The notes below the pieces were generated by a model that saw nothing but the letters and a program-made list of their open reading frames with translations, was not told the origin of the DNA and ran no database searches. Source: Labyrinthula sp. Ha (lineage: Eukaryota; Sar; Bigyra; Labyrinthulida; Labyrinthulaceae). Taken from it: a DNA stretch of 64,000 nucleotides. Location: assembly GCA_015227615.1 (NCBI GenBank), contig JAALGZ010000008.1:1488001-1552000 (forward strand), read 5' to 3'. Below are positions 42,871-55,639 of the stretch, piece by piece (position 1 is the first letter of the stretch; every line of letters starts with the position of its first letter). Position numbers and translations under genes: made by a program.

Positions 42871-45800
42871 TAAATATCACCTCAATAGTTGATGGAAATT
42901 TTACTGACATTTCTCATATGTCGTTCAATACATTATAGCCTCAATCAGTACCTCTACTTTAGAGTTCGAGAGGTTTAAATCCTATGCTAGCATTGAAAAT
43001 GAATTGTGGGCCTGGTGACAGCAAGTATATTGCTATTTAGACACTGTACAATTATAAGTAACCATAGCGTTTGTTACTGGACAAATATGTTGCAGAGAGA
43101 ACAACTTACTGACATACGTTTTCTTTTCATGATATAGATGTGCTTCTAGCCTCAAGAGTTTGATAGTAGGTTTAAGTATTTATAAAAACAAAAACTCTGC
43201 CCAAAAAAAGTATTTTTATCTTAGGAAGACAAAGCTAGTTAAGAGTTCCTTGGAAACACGGGAACACAGGTTGGAGCATTGGCTAGTTCATGGAAACTAA
43301 AAGTGAAGTAGAAAAATAAGTGTCAGTAAGGTGATTAGATGAACAAAATGTACTTCTAGCCGGATACTTATTTTCACAAAAAGATTAGTCAACAGCATCA
43401 AAAGTTGATTAGCTTAGAAATTCATTTAATGATGTTATGTTAGAATGTAGAACATGAACAAGCTAACCCTATTCTTAAGATTAAACTGCCAGGAGCAGTT
43501 GCTCAACCCATAGAGCCTGTATTGTTGCTTCTAATGGGTTATAAGTTTACAAAATTCTCTATAAACAGCTCTAGTTAAATAAAACGGTCTACAAGCTTTC
43601 TTTAGATAATATTTTATGTTTGATTTGAATTTTCATTTCACATCGCCCTTGACTGGAAAATTATTGAAATGATGATGGGGTTTTACACTGGAAACCAGTT
43701 TAAATCGGGATGATTTCCGGTCGAGCTATTAGCTTGCAATAAGGTAACTTAAGTAAGCACAGAATTTCTTCGACTGAGAATACATATATTTACTTAATCT
43801 CCCTTCAAAACACCTGAAGGTAATCTGTTGACATGTGCAATCTTTTATTATAAATATTCTAATAACACAATTACTCGTCACTAACAATGCCTTTTTTTTT
43901 TCGGCAAATCTAGATATATAGTATTCTGTGTTATTGTAGTATTATAGATTAGGCTAGAGGATTTTTGCATAGAATTAAGTCCAAAGAAATAAATAATGTT
44001 AGTATTAAATTCTTGAGAGTGTGTGGCATTCCATTTGATTAAGCCGAAAAAAGAAAAATAAGTTGTAAAGAATCCTTTCAGTGTATCGCTATCCCTCTTA
44101 TATTTACTTTCCTAAAGCATAAATTGGGACTCTGAACATAACTATCCCAAGAATTCAACAGGCAAGAAAGCCATATGAAAGCCAAGCATTGAAGATTAAC
44201 TGTTTTTACATAGTCAAAGTTTTATGTTGAAGACTTTATTTTTTCTAAATGTTCTATGTTATAGAACTATTTGCTTTTCGTGTATCTCGAAGAAAGAGGG
44301 TTAACTAATCACCCAAAATTATTAGTATTGACTATGCTTTCTATGTTTATAGTAGCACCTACTAGTTCTTAATAGGTTATGGATATACTTTGGGCCTTTT
44401 AATCGATTAACTTAGGATATATTTAAATGTACTCAACTAGTTCCATTGTCATATTAACTTTGACAGTTGTCGTCATCGGATGCTGAGACGGCAATATAGT
44501 CCATACACATTTCAACTGTGTATATAACCCGACCCATTAGTGTAGTAACAAATATAATTGTGATCAGAATCTTATTTTCTATTATGATAACTTCAAATAG
44601 AATTTTAGATTGTTTTACCATGAACCATACAGATATGACATATGATCATGCATCTAGTTGGCTGATATTGATTTCTAGTACTTATTGGTATAGGTTTCCA
44701 ATGAAGCTTTCTATAATTTTCGGAATACAAGGTTCCATATATAAAGATAAGAAGATAAGTCTCAAGGCGAGTTCCCAAGTCATATAAAGATTTGCAAAAA
44801 AAAGTGAAAATGGCTACAGTTAACTTTCTGACGTCTCATTCAGATGAGGAAAGGTATTTTTCATTATAGCTTTGGAAAAATAAAGATAATATGTTTGTGA
44901 CTATGTGAAATAGTTAACTATTTAAATTCTTTTTCTACCGTTTTTTTCACAAAAATCTTTTTTCTAGCTTGTTTAGTCTTTAACATTTTCCCGAAGAAGC
45001 TCTAAAGTTCTAGTTTAATACAGGCCGAAAATAACTTATAATCTACACGTTTCATCAATACCTTCAATAGTGATGATGCCATATCATTAGTCTTCAACAA
45101 TGTATACGTTTGAAAAGATGTATATACAAGGAGACAAGATAATACATATATATATTAAAAAGTAATTGCTTTAGATTAAAAATGGGTAAGAGCCTGATCC
45201 TGGGATAATAGTTAATGATTTGAGAGATGAACTCCTCGCGAAATAGTGAAACATATACTGTTAACAGAATATCACGTTTTGAACACAAAATATCGGAATT
45301 AGTATTACTTTATGGATCTGTACATTGTTAAGCTAGGTACCAGATATGCTCACTTTTTAAGAATGTATGCTCAGCACGTAGCCGTTGCGAGATTATAAGT
45401 ATACATTCTTATTGATGTTTCATACAAGCATTGATGCTTGTATTTGCATGAAGGGTATCATTATGTATTTACACACCTGTTTACCTCTTGCAAATAGTTT
45501 ATCCCATAAAAGGTACGAATCTATTTAAACCAATACCATAGACGTAGCTAAGTAAAGTTTATTCTACTTTTTCTTTATTTTGAATTCAAAATCAAGGTTT
45601 TCAAACAAGGTGAGGATTTAAATTTGTGTGTAAGAATGCTTTGTGCATTTGATTTTATATTGTTCTAAATATCTGAAACCTCTAAATAGCTACAAAACTA
45701 AGCTGGTACACTAATCAAACCAAGAATTAGTTCATTTTTTAGATTTGTGCAACTAATATTTTATTACTTTGAAAGCATCTCTTTCTCAGTGTTGCCTTTT

Positions 45801-48520
45801 TGGAAAATGTTAGAAAGCTTTCAACAGTAATGTGGAAATTTGGGGGGGTTACGTGAGTTTCAAACTATACCCATATCCATGTTTGAGATAAATTGGTGTT
45901 TCCAACTAATAGATCGCATTTAAGAATCTATTCTATTAGCGGAATCAAAGCTTTGAAGGCAAATGGCATTATATATATATGAAATAGCGGTTTAACTAAA
46001 CGATGGCTTCAAATTGGTTTGAATCCACAGTATGTATTGGTGTACAACTGTGTCAATGACTATAATTTTAGCTCTAGCAAAGGGGGAATACTCTGTTTTA
46101 CAAGTTATAATATACATATAGGTCCTATCTAAAATGGGTTCTGTTGGAACTATTATTAACAACATCTCATATACATAGTTTGAAGGTTCAACATATATTT
46201 CCTATTATATATAGTTGTTCTAGCAATCCTAAGCTACTTAAGAGAATCTTAAGGAGAATCAACCAACTTTATAACACCCTTGCCCTTAAAACAGTAGTAA
46301 AAGTTAGTTCTTAAATTTTCATTCTAGAAATGAAGGCTCTGCTTAATCATGGAATTCTAGCAGATTTAATTTAAGATTACACCGATCTAAAAAAATGTAA
46401 CTCTCAGAATTCCCAACTTAGCTTTTCAGATGAAAACCCGCTACATCTCTTGGTCTCAAAAGGCACTTTATGTTAGAGGAAACTTTTATTACCTGGTATT
46501 AAAGAACATCTGTAGTTAAATTAAAAGGTGTAATCGCTATTACACTCTTTTTTCCAGAATAAGAATATACTGAAACAGCACCATTTTACTATTAAATTCT
46601 ACCAACAAAATCTAATGGAAAAAGCGAAAGAACAGCATTCAGGATTTATATCCTATAGTACAGTGGAGCTATGCAATGTCCTTCTCAATAGAATAATTAG
46701 ATCATTCTAACGTAGAAAAACTATTTTTTTATAACATTTAGCTACCAGTAAGCTATTCATCTGATTCAATTATGTTGTATTATTAGGCCCTCAACTCCCA
46801 TTCCATGTATATACACTCATTCAACTACATTTAAAATGCTAAAAATATTATTTATAATCTTGAAGTGGTGGACTTTGGAAGTACCTGAACCCGAGCATTG
46901 ACAAAGTCATTACTATCAGCAAACTAACGATCCCCAAATTAGAGAGAAAGTGTACCATGAGGTTATATATGTAACTATTTACTATTGGTCATTAGAGGTT
47001 GAAAATTTGCAATATATATTTGTTAACTTATTATCGGTTATCAGCTTAGCCTTTGAAACGTCTGTATGTAGCCTTTAGATTCTCAGGTTCGAGTCTATAA
47101 TAAGACTTGCAACCAAATTCAAGGTGATAAAGATGAATACCACAACTTGAAATACGTTAAAGTTACTTCCTTGGATATGTGGCAGAATACGTCCAAATAC
47201 AAGGCTTAGAATGACATTATTCTTAATCATTTCAAAAATTTATTCTTGCTTTTTCATGCAGTTAAAGCAGTCACTTACTTCCAAAAATTTGTTTAAGCAA
47301 ATCACTTATGATACGAGCAAAGTGAGAATTAGTTCAAGAGATCTGTTGAGTTCAATGTACTGAGACTTAAGAGTCCTATCGTATTCCTTCTCTTAATTTT
47401 TCCTGCATGTGATTAACCATTGGAATACCTTTTGCTTTCAACCTTAAGTTTATTTCTCGCTGTCGATTATTTTTATGTTAGATTTTTTTGGTTCATGCTA
47501 GATATCTTATTCATATTTCTTCATCAGTGGAGGTTTTGTGGTAATCTAGGGTTTGCAGGATTCAGCTGCTAATTTTGGATGAAACATATTCAGGGCATTG
47601 TAATAAAAGAGATCATTTTCTGGAGTGTATGAATACTTAAGAGTTGCCATTGAGAAGTGGACTGTTCTTCTGAATATCCTTCGTTTACCCGAAGTCACCC
47701 ATTATGTCAAAGACAATTTATAAATGCTATTACATACGGCATAAAGATTGGATCTTACAGACTATATATGCAAGTTTTTAGACTTTTTATCTGAGCATAG
47801 ACATTCCTTCTTAACATTTGACCAAGGTTATAGTATTCCGAACACTATTTACTCAAAAGAAAACAAAAACATTAATTTTTCATTAACTGCCTTCAGAGGG
47901 TCCAGCAGGTGCAAGGGCAGTCATTCATCTGCTAATATTCTTTGATAAGATAAATATTTTAAGAACACGAAAGGAAGGCGATGAAAGTTCCACCCCGGTG
48001 TAATCAGAAATAGGTTCTATTAGGTTGTGGTGTTGTAGACCCAACTTGACCTTGAAACGTGTGTTTAATGCCTATGAATTCTTTATAAGCTTGCCCTTAG
48101 CTTACCTGTTTATTTCCGAGAGTATCTCTAGAGTCATCAAAGAAGTTGAAACCAGTTCGCATCTAGAACAAACTCACAAGGGCATAAAAATTAAGTGTTA
48201 TGACATTTTTGTACGAATAAAGTCAAACGATCTGACAAAGAGATATAAGTAACCAAGAACAAACAAATCTTTGGTTATATATTTGTAATACTTTTTTATT
48301 TAACTCTAAAAACTAGCATACTTATTTTTGGTAATAACCAATATGTCTTTTTTGGTACAGAAACAAGATAACATAAAATTGAAACAAATTGAGAAATTGT
48401 GGAATCTCCGTCTCCATTCAATTCAATTGCCCAAAATATTCTTTATTCGCAACAACCAATATCTGACAGAATAGAGAAAAGCAAACCGAAAAACCGAAGA
48501 TAAAAATCTAAATTTCGAAG
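42870..48520. other. AT-rich DNA without recognised genes
   Basis: 5.6 kb with no supported gene. A ggttcgagtct near 47.09 kb resembles a tRNA B box but no tRNA fold is apparent around it. Confidence 0.5.
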
Positions 48521-49582
48521 ATGGCTCCAGAACCGCAAACAAAGAAAGCTAAAACATCTAGTAATGAACTTGAACAATTAAAAAAACATACTATTGTTGT
48601 TGCAGATACAGGAGATATTGATTCCATCAAGTCATTCAAACCTACAGACGCAACTACTAATCCCTCCTTGATCCTAGCTTCAGCTACAGATAAAAGATAT
48701 AAGAAACTTGTTGATGAAGCAGTCGCCTTTGCTTCCAAGGAAGAAAATCAAACAAAATATGCTATTTCAAACTACAAGTCCGAGAAATCTGAGAAAAATG
48801 GTACTAAATCCGAAGACGGAGATGTTCTTGGATTGGCAATTGATAAAGTCTGCGTGAACTTTGGAGTTGAGATTCTGTCTCATATTGAAGGATTAGTATC
48901 CACAGAAGTAGATGCTCGGCTTTCTTATGATACGAGTGAATCCGTTGCTCGGGCAAAAAGGATTATAGATCTATATAAGGCAGCTGGAATTGAGAAAGAA
49001 AGAATCCTCATTAAGTTGGCATCAACCTGGGAAGGTTTCCAAGCAGCTGTTGAATTAAAGAAAGAAGGAATAAATTGCAACATGACTCTGTTGTTTTCAT
49101 TTGCTCAGGCAATAGTTGCTGCTCAATCTGAAGTTGAATTGATTTCTCCTTTTGTTGGGAGGATTAGAGATTGGTATGTAAAGAATAGAGAGGGAAATTT
49201 TATGGATGCAAAAGAAGATCCAGGAGTATTGAGTGTAACTAAGATTTACAACTATTATAAAAAGTATGGATATAAGACAGTTGTTATGGGAGCTAGTTTT
49301 AGATCTAAAGAAGAGATTATTGAGTTAGTTGGATGTGATAAGTTGACAATTGCACCTAAATTCTTGAAAGCGTTGGAAGAAGGAGAAAGTGAAGTAAGTT
49401 TGAAGTTATCTAAAGATAATGTTGGAGAAGTAGAGGAAAAAGTAGAACTTACTGAAAAGGAATTTAGATGGAGAATGAACGAGGATCAAATGGCTGTAGA
49501 AAAACTAAGTGAAGGAATTAGAAATTTTGCAAAAGACATTGTGAAACTTGAAGTTATGCTCAAGGATTTAATTAAGAGTTAA
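48521..49582 (+). CDS. TAL1: Transaldolase
   Basis: 353 residues from ATG 48521. It transfers a dihydroxyacetone unit from sedoheptulose 7-phosphate to glyceraldehyde 3-phosphate in the non-oxidative pentose phosphate pathway. [11 protein letters not shown] (residues 42-52) is the first family signature. [17 protein letters not shown] contains the Schiff-base Lys165. [11 protein letters not shown] and [12 protein letters not shown] are the later conserved strands of the barrel. Length and layout fit the classical TalB/TAL1 type, about 320-335 residues. It carries a short N-terminal extension and a Lys/Ser/Glu-rich insertion at residues 83-102. No targeting peptide is clear, so a cytosolic site is likely. 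Its 3' end overlaps the opposite-strand BED gene by 15 bp. Confidence 0.95.
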   Translation: MAPEPQTKKAKTSSNELEQLKKHTIVVADTGDIDSIKSFKPTDATTNPSLILASATDKRYKKLVDEAVAFASKEENQTKYAISNYKSEKSEKNGTKSEDGDVLGLAIDKVCVNFGVEILSHIEGLVSTEVDARLSYDTSESVARAKRIIDLYKAAGIEKERILIKLASTWEGFQAAVELKKEGINCNMTLLFSFAQAIVAAQSEVELISPFVGRIRDWYVKNREGNFMDAKEDPGVLSVTKIYNYYKKYGYKTVVMGASFRSKEEIIELVGCDKLTIAPKFLKALEEGESEVSLKLSKDNVGEVEEKVELTEKEFRWRMNEDQMAVEKLSEGIRNFAKDIVKLEVMLKDLIKS

Positions 49583-50062
49583 ATGAAGGGTTACTGGAAG
49601 GTTCAAAGTAATAATAGCTTTATTTTGTCTCAAATTTACAACTTGGTCTCTAATTTTTCCAGTTTCTACATGAAAAATAAGTCTATTGATCCCTCCACCT
49701 TCCTTACGTTCCCCATCTGCTATCTCTGCTCCAGCAGTAAGATTAGATGTTCCTGAGCACTGACGAAGAACGTGCCACCGCATTGAGGAAGTTGTTCCCC
49801 CTTTGTAAATGACTTCTTTTCCACACTGTTTACAAAGTACACTGTCCTCTCTATTTGGGTTTGGTTCAAAGTATGAATGCCATTGGGATCTCTTTGCTCT
49901 AGTTGTTTGTTTTAGTTGTTCAGGTGGAGAAGAAGGAAGTGATAGTGGCAATGGAACTGTCACAGCAGTATTTAGATTTACCTGGGCTTCAGCATAACTT
50001 TTACCTATGGTTTTTCTCTTCTTTAGAGCCGGTTCCACTTGAATACTAGGTAGTTCTGCCAT
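49568..50062 (-). CDS. BED-type zinc-finger protein
   Basis: 164 residues from ATG 50062; the open frame extends upstream without another ATG, so a slightly longer form is possible. [10 protein letters not shown], then LCKQCGKEV, then [13 protein letters not shown] is a BED finger (aromatic pair, C-x2-C, H-x4-C) that binds DNA. The N-terminus is Pro/Ser-rich with a basic KKRK patch that may be a nuclear signal. There is no hAT transposase domain after the finger, so it is either a small host regulator or the remains of a domesticated hAT transposase. It converges on transaldolase, with its last five codons antisense to the end of that gene. Confidence 0.72.
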   Translation of the reverse strand: MAELPSIQVEPALKKRKTIGKSYAEAQVNLNTAVTVPLPLSLPSSPPEQLKQTTRAKRSQWHSYFEPNPNREDSVLCKQCGKEVIYKGGTTSSMRWHVLRQCSGTSNLTAGAEIADGERKEGGGINRLIFHVETGKIRDQVVNLRQNKAIITLNLPVTLHLTLN

Positions 50063-50146
50063 TGCACTGAAAATATCTCCCGATAGCTTTCTTTCTTTTG
50101 GTGTCGATTTGTTGCGATATGCCGATATTTTGGGCAATGGAATCAA

Positions 50147-53100
50147 GTGTAAGATGAAATAGTTTCTAAACTAAAAAGTTATCAGTATTTTTTTTTGATA
50201 AAAACCTGGATTATAAGTAGGAGAAGTTATACCATTATTACTCCTAAATAGTTTGTTTATCTTTTACTAAATTATATAAGGCTCTTAAAGCAATATTATA
50301 CCTTTAGAATATTATTGGGCTTGCTATACTCCAATTAAGATATGTCAGAAACAAGTTAAAAGTCATGAAACAGAGCAGAACGAGGAAAGTGTGACTAAGC
50401 ATAGAGAAATTTAAATATGAGTTTATTTTTTTTTAGTTTTAAGCTTATAATTGCTAAAACTCTTGAACTTAAGAATACATTTTTAAAGCTCTGAACTTTC
50501 ATTTAAGATTACAAGGGTATAGCATAAGCTAATCTAAACTGAGAATTAAACACAACAAGTTCGAAGAAAATTTTTAATATATTTTTAATTCATTAGGATA
50601 GCTTTTTTATTTGAAAATGCTTCAGTCCGCAAGGAAGATATATCCAGCTTGTTGTACCATAGACACGTAGTTTCTTTTACTTTGGCCTAACATATGCCAA
50701 CAAGGTAGAAACACTTCTACTAATAAGCTGCTTGATATATTAAAAGATAATTTAGCGATAGCTAAATCAATTTATGCAGAGATAATATGCACACAAAATA
50801 CATTATACCGGTCACAGCTCTTGGGCTCCGAATTATAATGTAGAAAAAATCTATCCATAAATACATGTTTTCTTTCTGTGGGCTCATATCTATCGGTTAC
50901 GCTATTCCCTTGATTTAAAAAAAAAAGACTTACCAGGATTAGAAAGTTCATTTAATTTCTTTGTTAGACTAACATAGAGTAGTTTATATTCGGAGAACAG
51001 GTCACTTGGTCCATGTTCTGCAAAATCGCATCGAAGAATCATGGTTAAGATCCGAAATAAACTGAAAGGTAATCGCATATGAGATTATGATTAGAATACG
51101 AGAGTCAAAAGAATCGGATAATTTTAGTGAACTTTGAATGTTCTTAGTAATATGCAAATTAGGTCAGCTAGTCCTGCGTCACGAAGTCTTCACATACAGT
51201 ACCACAAGACTCAAAGCATGGTTTTTCTAAAGCTGCCGGAACATTAACAGAGCCTAGATTAATAATGCAAAATTCCAAACTTGAACCTCTGACTTTTATC
51301 GTGTACCCATTGAGTTCAAAAATAATTTTTTTTCTTTAGAACCCATGTAACTTAGATGGAGTAGTTGATTTGGGATGAAGCCAATGACGTTTCCTTCAGC
51401 TCAATTTTAAGAACTAGATATTGGTGGTTTCCCCTCAACATTTTTTTGAACTTTTAAGTTTTAAATTATGAGCTACGTATAATATATCAAGCTAGCATGG
51501 CACGAATTGTTGTTGTTTGAAAATTGCAGAAGAATCCGCTAAATTGTTTTCTCAATTATTAAGAGATTCCTTCATAATTATACGAAAATTAAATGGAGCA
51601 TAATGCTATCTTTCTCTAATCACTGTAAGCAAAACAATGATCGTTCGATCAGCAGAGCTGTGAAGTTTTCTTATTACTATCTATTAAGGCAGATCTGATT
51701 ACATCTGAAACAACAGAGCTCAGAGTCGACACTTCAGACTTGAATCTGAACTTCAAGCAAACCGAGAAATCAATACTTAGACAAGTACAAGAACTTAAAT
51801 CTTTATCAAAAGCCGCGCCATACTTGGTAGTGGGCTTTGAGCAGTGTTTTAACTGGTGTATACATCTGCATTTTGAACGTGTCTAGCTGCATACCCTATT
51901 TATATACTCACATTCTACTCGATGTAAGCTAATGAACAAATGGCAGAGGTTGCAGGTCTGGAGAATCTATTTGGCGATTTGAACCGACTAATTGCCTCTA
52001 GCAAAACATTCTAGGCAAGAGAAGTATGGAGGAAACTCTCTTTCAATATTTCATAAATGTCATAAAATACTTTTCTTAATAGAGTCTGGATATCGTCCAG
52101 CAGATTAGGTGAAGGGTATCTTTAAGAATAACAAGTATTGTATCCTTAGATTTATACAATTTTCTTTATACACATTTAGGAATCCCTTTTATTTTATTTC
52201 TTCAGGTACCCTAGTATCATAAAGTCTTACGTATTCCATAACATATTTAAAGTAGATTAATAATTACTCTAAAGAATCTAAAGCTTTAATTATCTTGATT
52301 TTTTAGTTGGTCTCTTGATTTCTATAAACATCACTTTCAGAAACTTTTACAATATATTACCTTAGCTCAAAATATTTCGTAGGGAAGCTATAAGAATCAG
52401 TGCCAAAGCAAGATTTAATAAGACTGCTTTTTTGCGGAAGTGACACACTATTTAGATTCTAGGTATATTTTAAAGTTCCTCATAATTTTTTTACTTTTCG
52501 AAATAGCAAGATCAAGAGTATACTTTAGGATTTAGCGTGGATGTGTTGATTCATAGTATAAACAACACTAAAAAGAGGCTAGGCAGTGAGCTTCACACTA
52601 TTATATGCAGTCTTTGATGAATTATATATTTCACAATTAGTATATTTTAATAATTTATGTATTGATACAAGAAATTACGTATTCGTTCACATCCTTAAAC
52701 TTTCTTTATTCTTGGTTAGTCAAACTAATTGAGATTTTCAAATTCCAGGTTAAATAATGCGAAACACTCTAAAAAAATAACCACATGTTATTTTAAACTA
52801 AAAATAAAACAATATCAATTTATTATTGTTAACTTTACAGTATATTAAAATTCAGAAACATGTTAGTATGGGCCATGTGACCATATACCAAGCAGTGTAA
52901 CAATAGCCCAAAATCCTAACGTTACCATTAAAATATACCAAATAAAATTATTGTAGCCTTAGTTAAAGAGAAAAAATTTTCACTATATATAGAAGTTAAG
53001 AAAAGTATTAAAATGGAAAAATTTATTAAATTCAAATATAATATAATTCTGATTCATTAAATATAACCAACCAACCCAACAATAATCTTCCAATAAAAGA

Positions 53101-53555
53101 AATTTACTATTACCAAGATGAGTATTCATGAACTACAACAAGCAAACCAGAGTTATTATAATATATTTACAAAGATTTTTCAAATTTAGGTACTCACAGG
53201 CTCTAAGCACATTGTTACCAGTTTAAGTATATACATCCTTCTTCCATGACGTGCCAATGAGTAGAGCAAAACCTACTCTTGAAGAGTCTTCTGAACAAAC
53301 TAAACTTCTAAATTCTATGTCAAAAGAAATGAAATACAGCTAAATTACAGATCTTGAAACAAAAAGGTTGTTTTTAGGCTTTTTAGCCTACATCTAGTGG
53401 CAAATATACTCAAGTCAATATACTTTGAACAATACAATATTAGTCTGAATAAACTTTATGTTTTGAATTAATAGTACTTTTTGTAGATAAAATAAAAATA
53501 TCCAAACAAAACTACAATTTTACAATTAACTACAGAAACCAACAAACACAATACT
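50147..53555. other. AT-rich DNA with one long open patch
   Basis: An ATG-less open stretch of 82 codons lies at 51641-51886 (plus), with SDLNLNFKQTEKSILRQVQE and a Cys/Trp-containing end. It may be a transposon relic or chance. Nothing else is supported. Confidence 0.4.
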
Positions 53556-54287
53556 TTATTCCATAGACTTTTGCATCTCTTCAAACTTTTTTTTATCTTG
53601 AAAATACTCTTCTTTTAATGGATTTACATATTCTAAAATACATTCACACTCACTTTCTTTTAATAAATCCCAATACCAACAAAAATACATAAATCTTTTA
53701 AACAATCCTTCAAAAAACTTTTGTTGTTGATCTCTTCTTTCACCTTCATACATTTTACTCAATAATGGATTACTGAAAATAATAGCAAATATTCTAAAAG
53801 CTCGTTGAAAAATTTTTTTACAAAATCGAGATATAAACCAACTTGGATAACTTTCATTATAATCCAAAGGAAAAGCTTCTTCATTTCTAAACTGTTTATC
53901 TATCCACTCAAAAACAGCTTCAATGTAAGAATCAACTCTTAACTGAACTGGTTTTTCTTGTCCTTTAAGTTTCCATAAATATATTGTTTTTCTTGGATAT
54001 CCACTATTATTCAATACTTCAGGATGTTTTAAAGCTTCTTCCCACTCTCTGTTATAATGTGCCATAAAACTATACGTCTTTCGTAAATCTTCAACTAAAT
54101 CCAACATATTTTCAGCTATCCAATCTTCTACTCCACTTTCTGAAATTTCAGTTTCATCATCTTCTGGAAGAGGAACTATACATGCTCCATAAATTTCCTC
54201 GCCAGCCACGGTTTTCTTTGAGCTTGCGATAGACGATCGGAACTTAGATTTACGTGGGCTTGTCTTCGTTTGATCAAGATAATTCAT
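53556..54287 (-). CDS. Mob-family (Mob1/phocein-like) protein, divergent
   Basis: 243 residues from ATG 54287. SYIEAVFEWIDKQFRNEEAFP matches Mob1 KYIDYLMTWVQDQLDDETLFP. YPSWFISRFCKKIFQRAFRI matches the FPKNF...LKRLFRVYAHIY core, and FKRFMYFCWYWDLL matches FKHFIFFVQEFNLI. YLW after a Gly-Tyr turn matches the Mob YHW. Mob proteins are scaffolds that bind and activate NDR/LATS kinases for mitotic exit and morphogenesis. Unusually, the four zinc ligands of Mob1 are absent: no Cys pair is seen before the YLW strand, and AIIFSNPL replaces AHIYHQHF. The N-terminus (TSPRKSKFRSSIASSKK) is basic and Ser-rich. It is probably a diverged paralogue that folds without zinc. Confidence 0.78.
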   Translation of the reverse strand: MNYLDQTKTSPRKSKFRSSIASSKKTVAGEEIYGACIVPLPEDDETEISESGVEDWIAENMLDLVEDLRKTYSFMAHYNREWEEALKHPEVLNNSGYPRKTIYLWKLKGQEKPVQLRVDSYIEAVFEWIDKQFRNEEAFPLDYNESYPSWFISRFCKKIFQRAFRIFAIIFSNPLLSKMYEGERRDQQQKFFEGLFKRFMYFCWYWDLLKESECECILEYVNPLKEEYFQDKKKFEEMQKSME

Positions 54288-55480
54288 AGCATTTGTTCTT
54301 GTATTATGACTAAAGGGGAAATAAAAATAATAATGTACAGTTGGACTACGCTCATTGTTGAGTTTTGTTGTTGTCTTTTTTAGTTTCTTTTTATTTTGAT
54401 ATACGATTTAAAAGATACAAAAAGGTTCCTGGTTCCACATCTTTGGGATATTTAATTTTATTCAATATTAATTATAGAAATAATATTAAATTCCACAATA
54501 GGGTGTGCCGTAATTGTATTGTGTGCAAATTAGCCGTTTGTGCAGATTTACTAATGAGGAGATATAGACAGAAATAGATAATAATAAAAGAACCAATTAT
54601 AACAATTTTTCAAAAGCGACAGTATGAAAAAATGGGTAGTATTCTATTGAGTACTCTTGCTCGTAGAAGAAGAGTTTTTCATCATAACAACGATAGCCTT
54701 ACGTATAGGAAATAATGAAATCAAAGGATAAAATTATAATCACTGTGGCACACTGAGGTCTGTTACTTCTCATGGGTAATTCTTAAATCCCAGCATTTTT
54801 TTTAAGTCATGGAAAGAGAACCAAACTTCTTAGGCCTAAGAAAGAACACTTTTATCAATAGATAAGAGTTTTCTACCTCGTTGAATGAAACATTTCCAGG
54901 ACCTCTTGGTCAATAGCAACGATAACTAGGACGATATTACTTTCTACTTGAGAATGAAAATCAGAAAGCGGATAAGAATCTATTTAATTGTGGTGCGTGT
55001 AGGACCAATATACTTTAGAGTGCAGCTGCGGAGAACTCTTGCTAAGTTTATTTCATTTTATAAAGTCATTTTTTTTTGTAACCAGAACTAACAACTTGCG
55101 GATAAGAGCCCATTGAAATGGATTTAAGAAACAGGGCTGCTTCTGGGAGATAAGGGAAGCGAGATGTTTTCGCTCGGTTCGAGAGAGATAATTTGCGTCA
55201 TGGCTTAGCATTTCTAACACTTGAGAAAAGCCAAACTTTATTTGTTGCGTACTTGAACAAACTTGGATTGGATTTCTATCCCAGGGAAATCTCATTCACT
55301 GAGACATAATAGCGCTTTAAAACTCCCTAGGACTTTCTGTAAGTAAAGATCCAACAGTATTTAATTAAAAACTAGCATTCTTCGAGCATTGTTTTGCGAA
55401 GCTCTACGATTGAGTTTAGCTTTTCCCAGAATGCTAAAAAGGCTATAAATAGCTAATAACTAGGTTATATATAATCCAAG

Positions 55481-55639
55481 ATGAAAAAAAAAGAAATTAG
55501 CGCCTGGAATACTAAAGTAACTGCCCCGAGGTTTGAACATCAACCAAAGAAGGTGCTTCCTGGCTCAAACAACCAACTTGACAACCCACCAGAAGCTTCC
55601 CCCTACGAATTTAGATTCCAATATCTTTTAGAAACTTGA
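55481..55639 (+). CDS. Possible 52-residue ORF, unknown
   Basis: ATG at 55481 to TGA at 55639. It is Pro/Asn-rich (EHQPKKVLPGSNNQLDNPPE) and richer in G+C than the flanks. Downstream DNA to about 55.74 kb has similar composition, so this may be a fragment of a lost gene. I do not recognise it. Confidence 0.2.
   Translation: MKKKEISAWNTKVTAPRFEHQPKKVLPGSNNQLDNPPEASPYEFRFQYLLET

Noticed and set aside
47070-47110. tRNA-like B box (ggttcgagtct)
   Set aside because: No matching A box or cloverleaf arms could be drawn around it.
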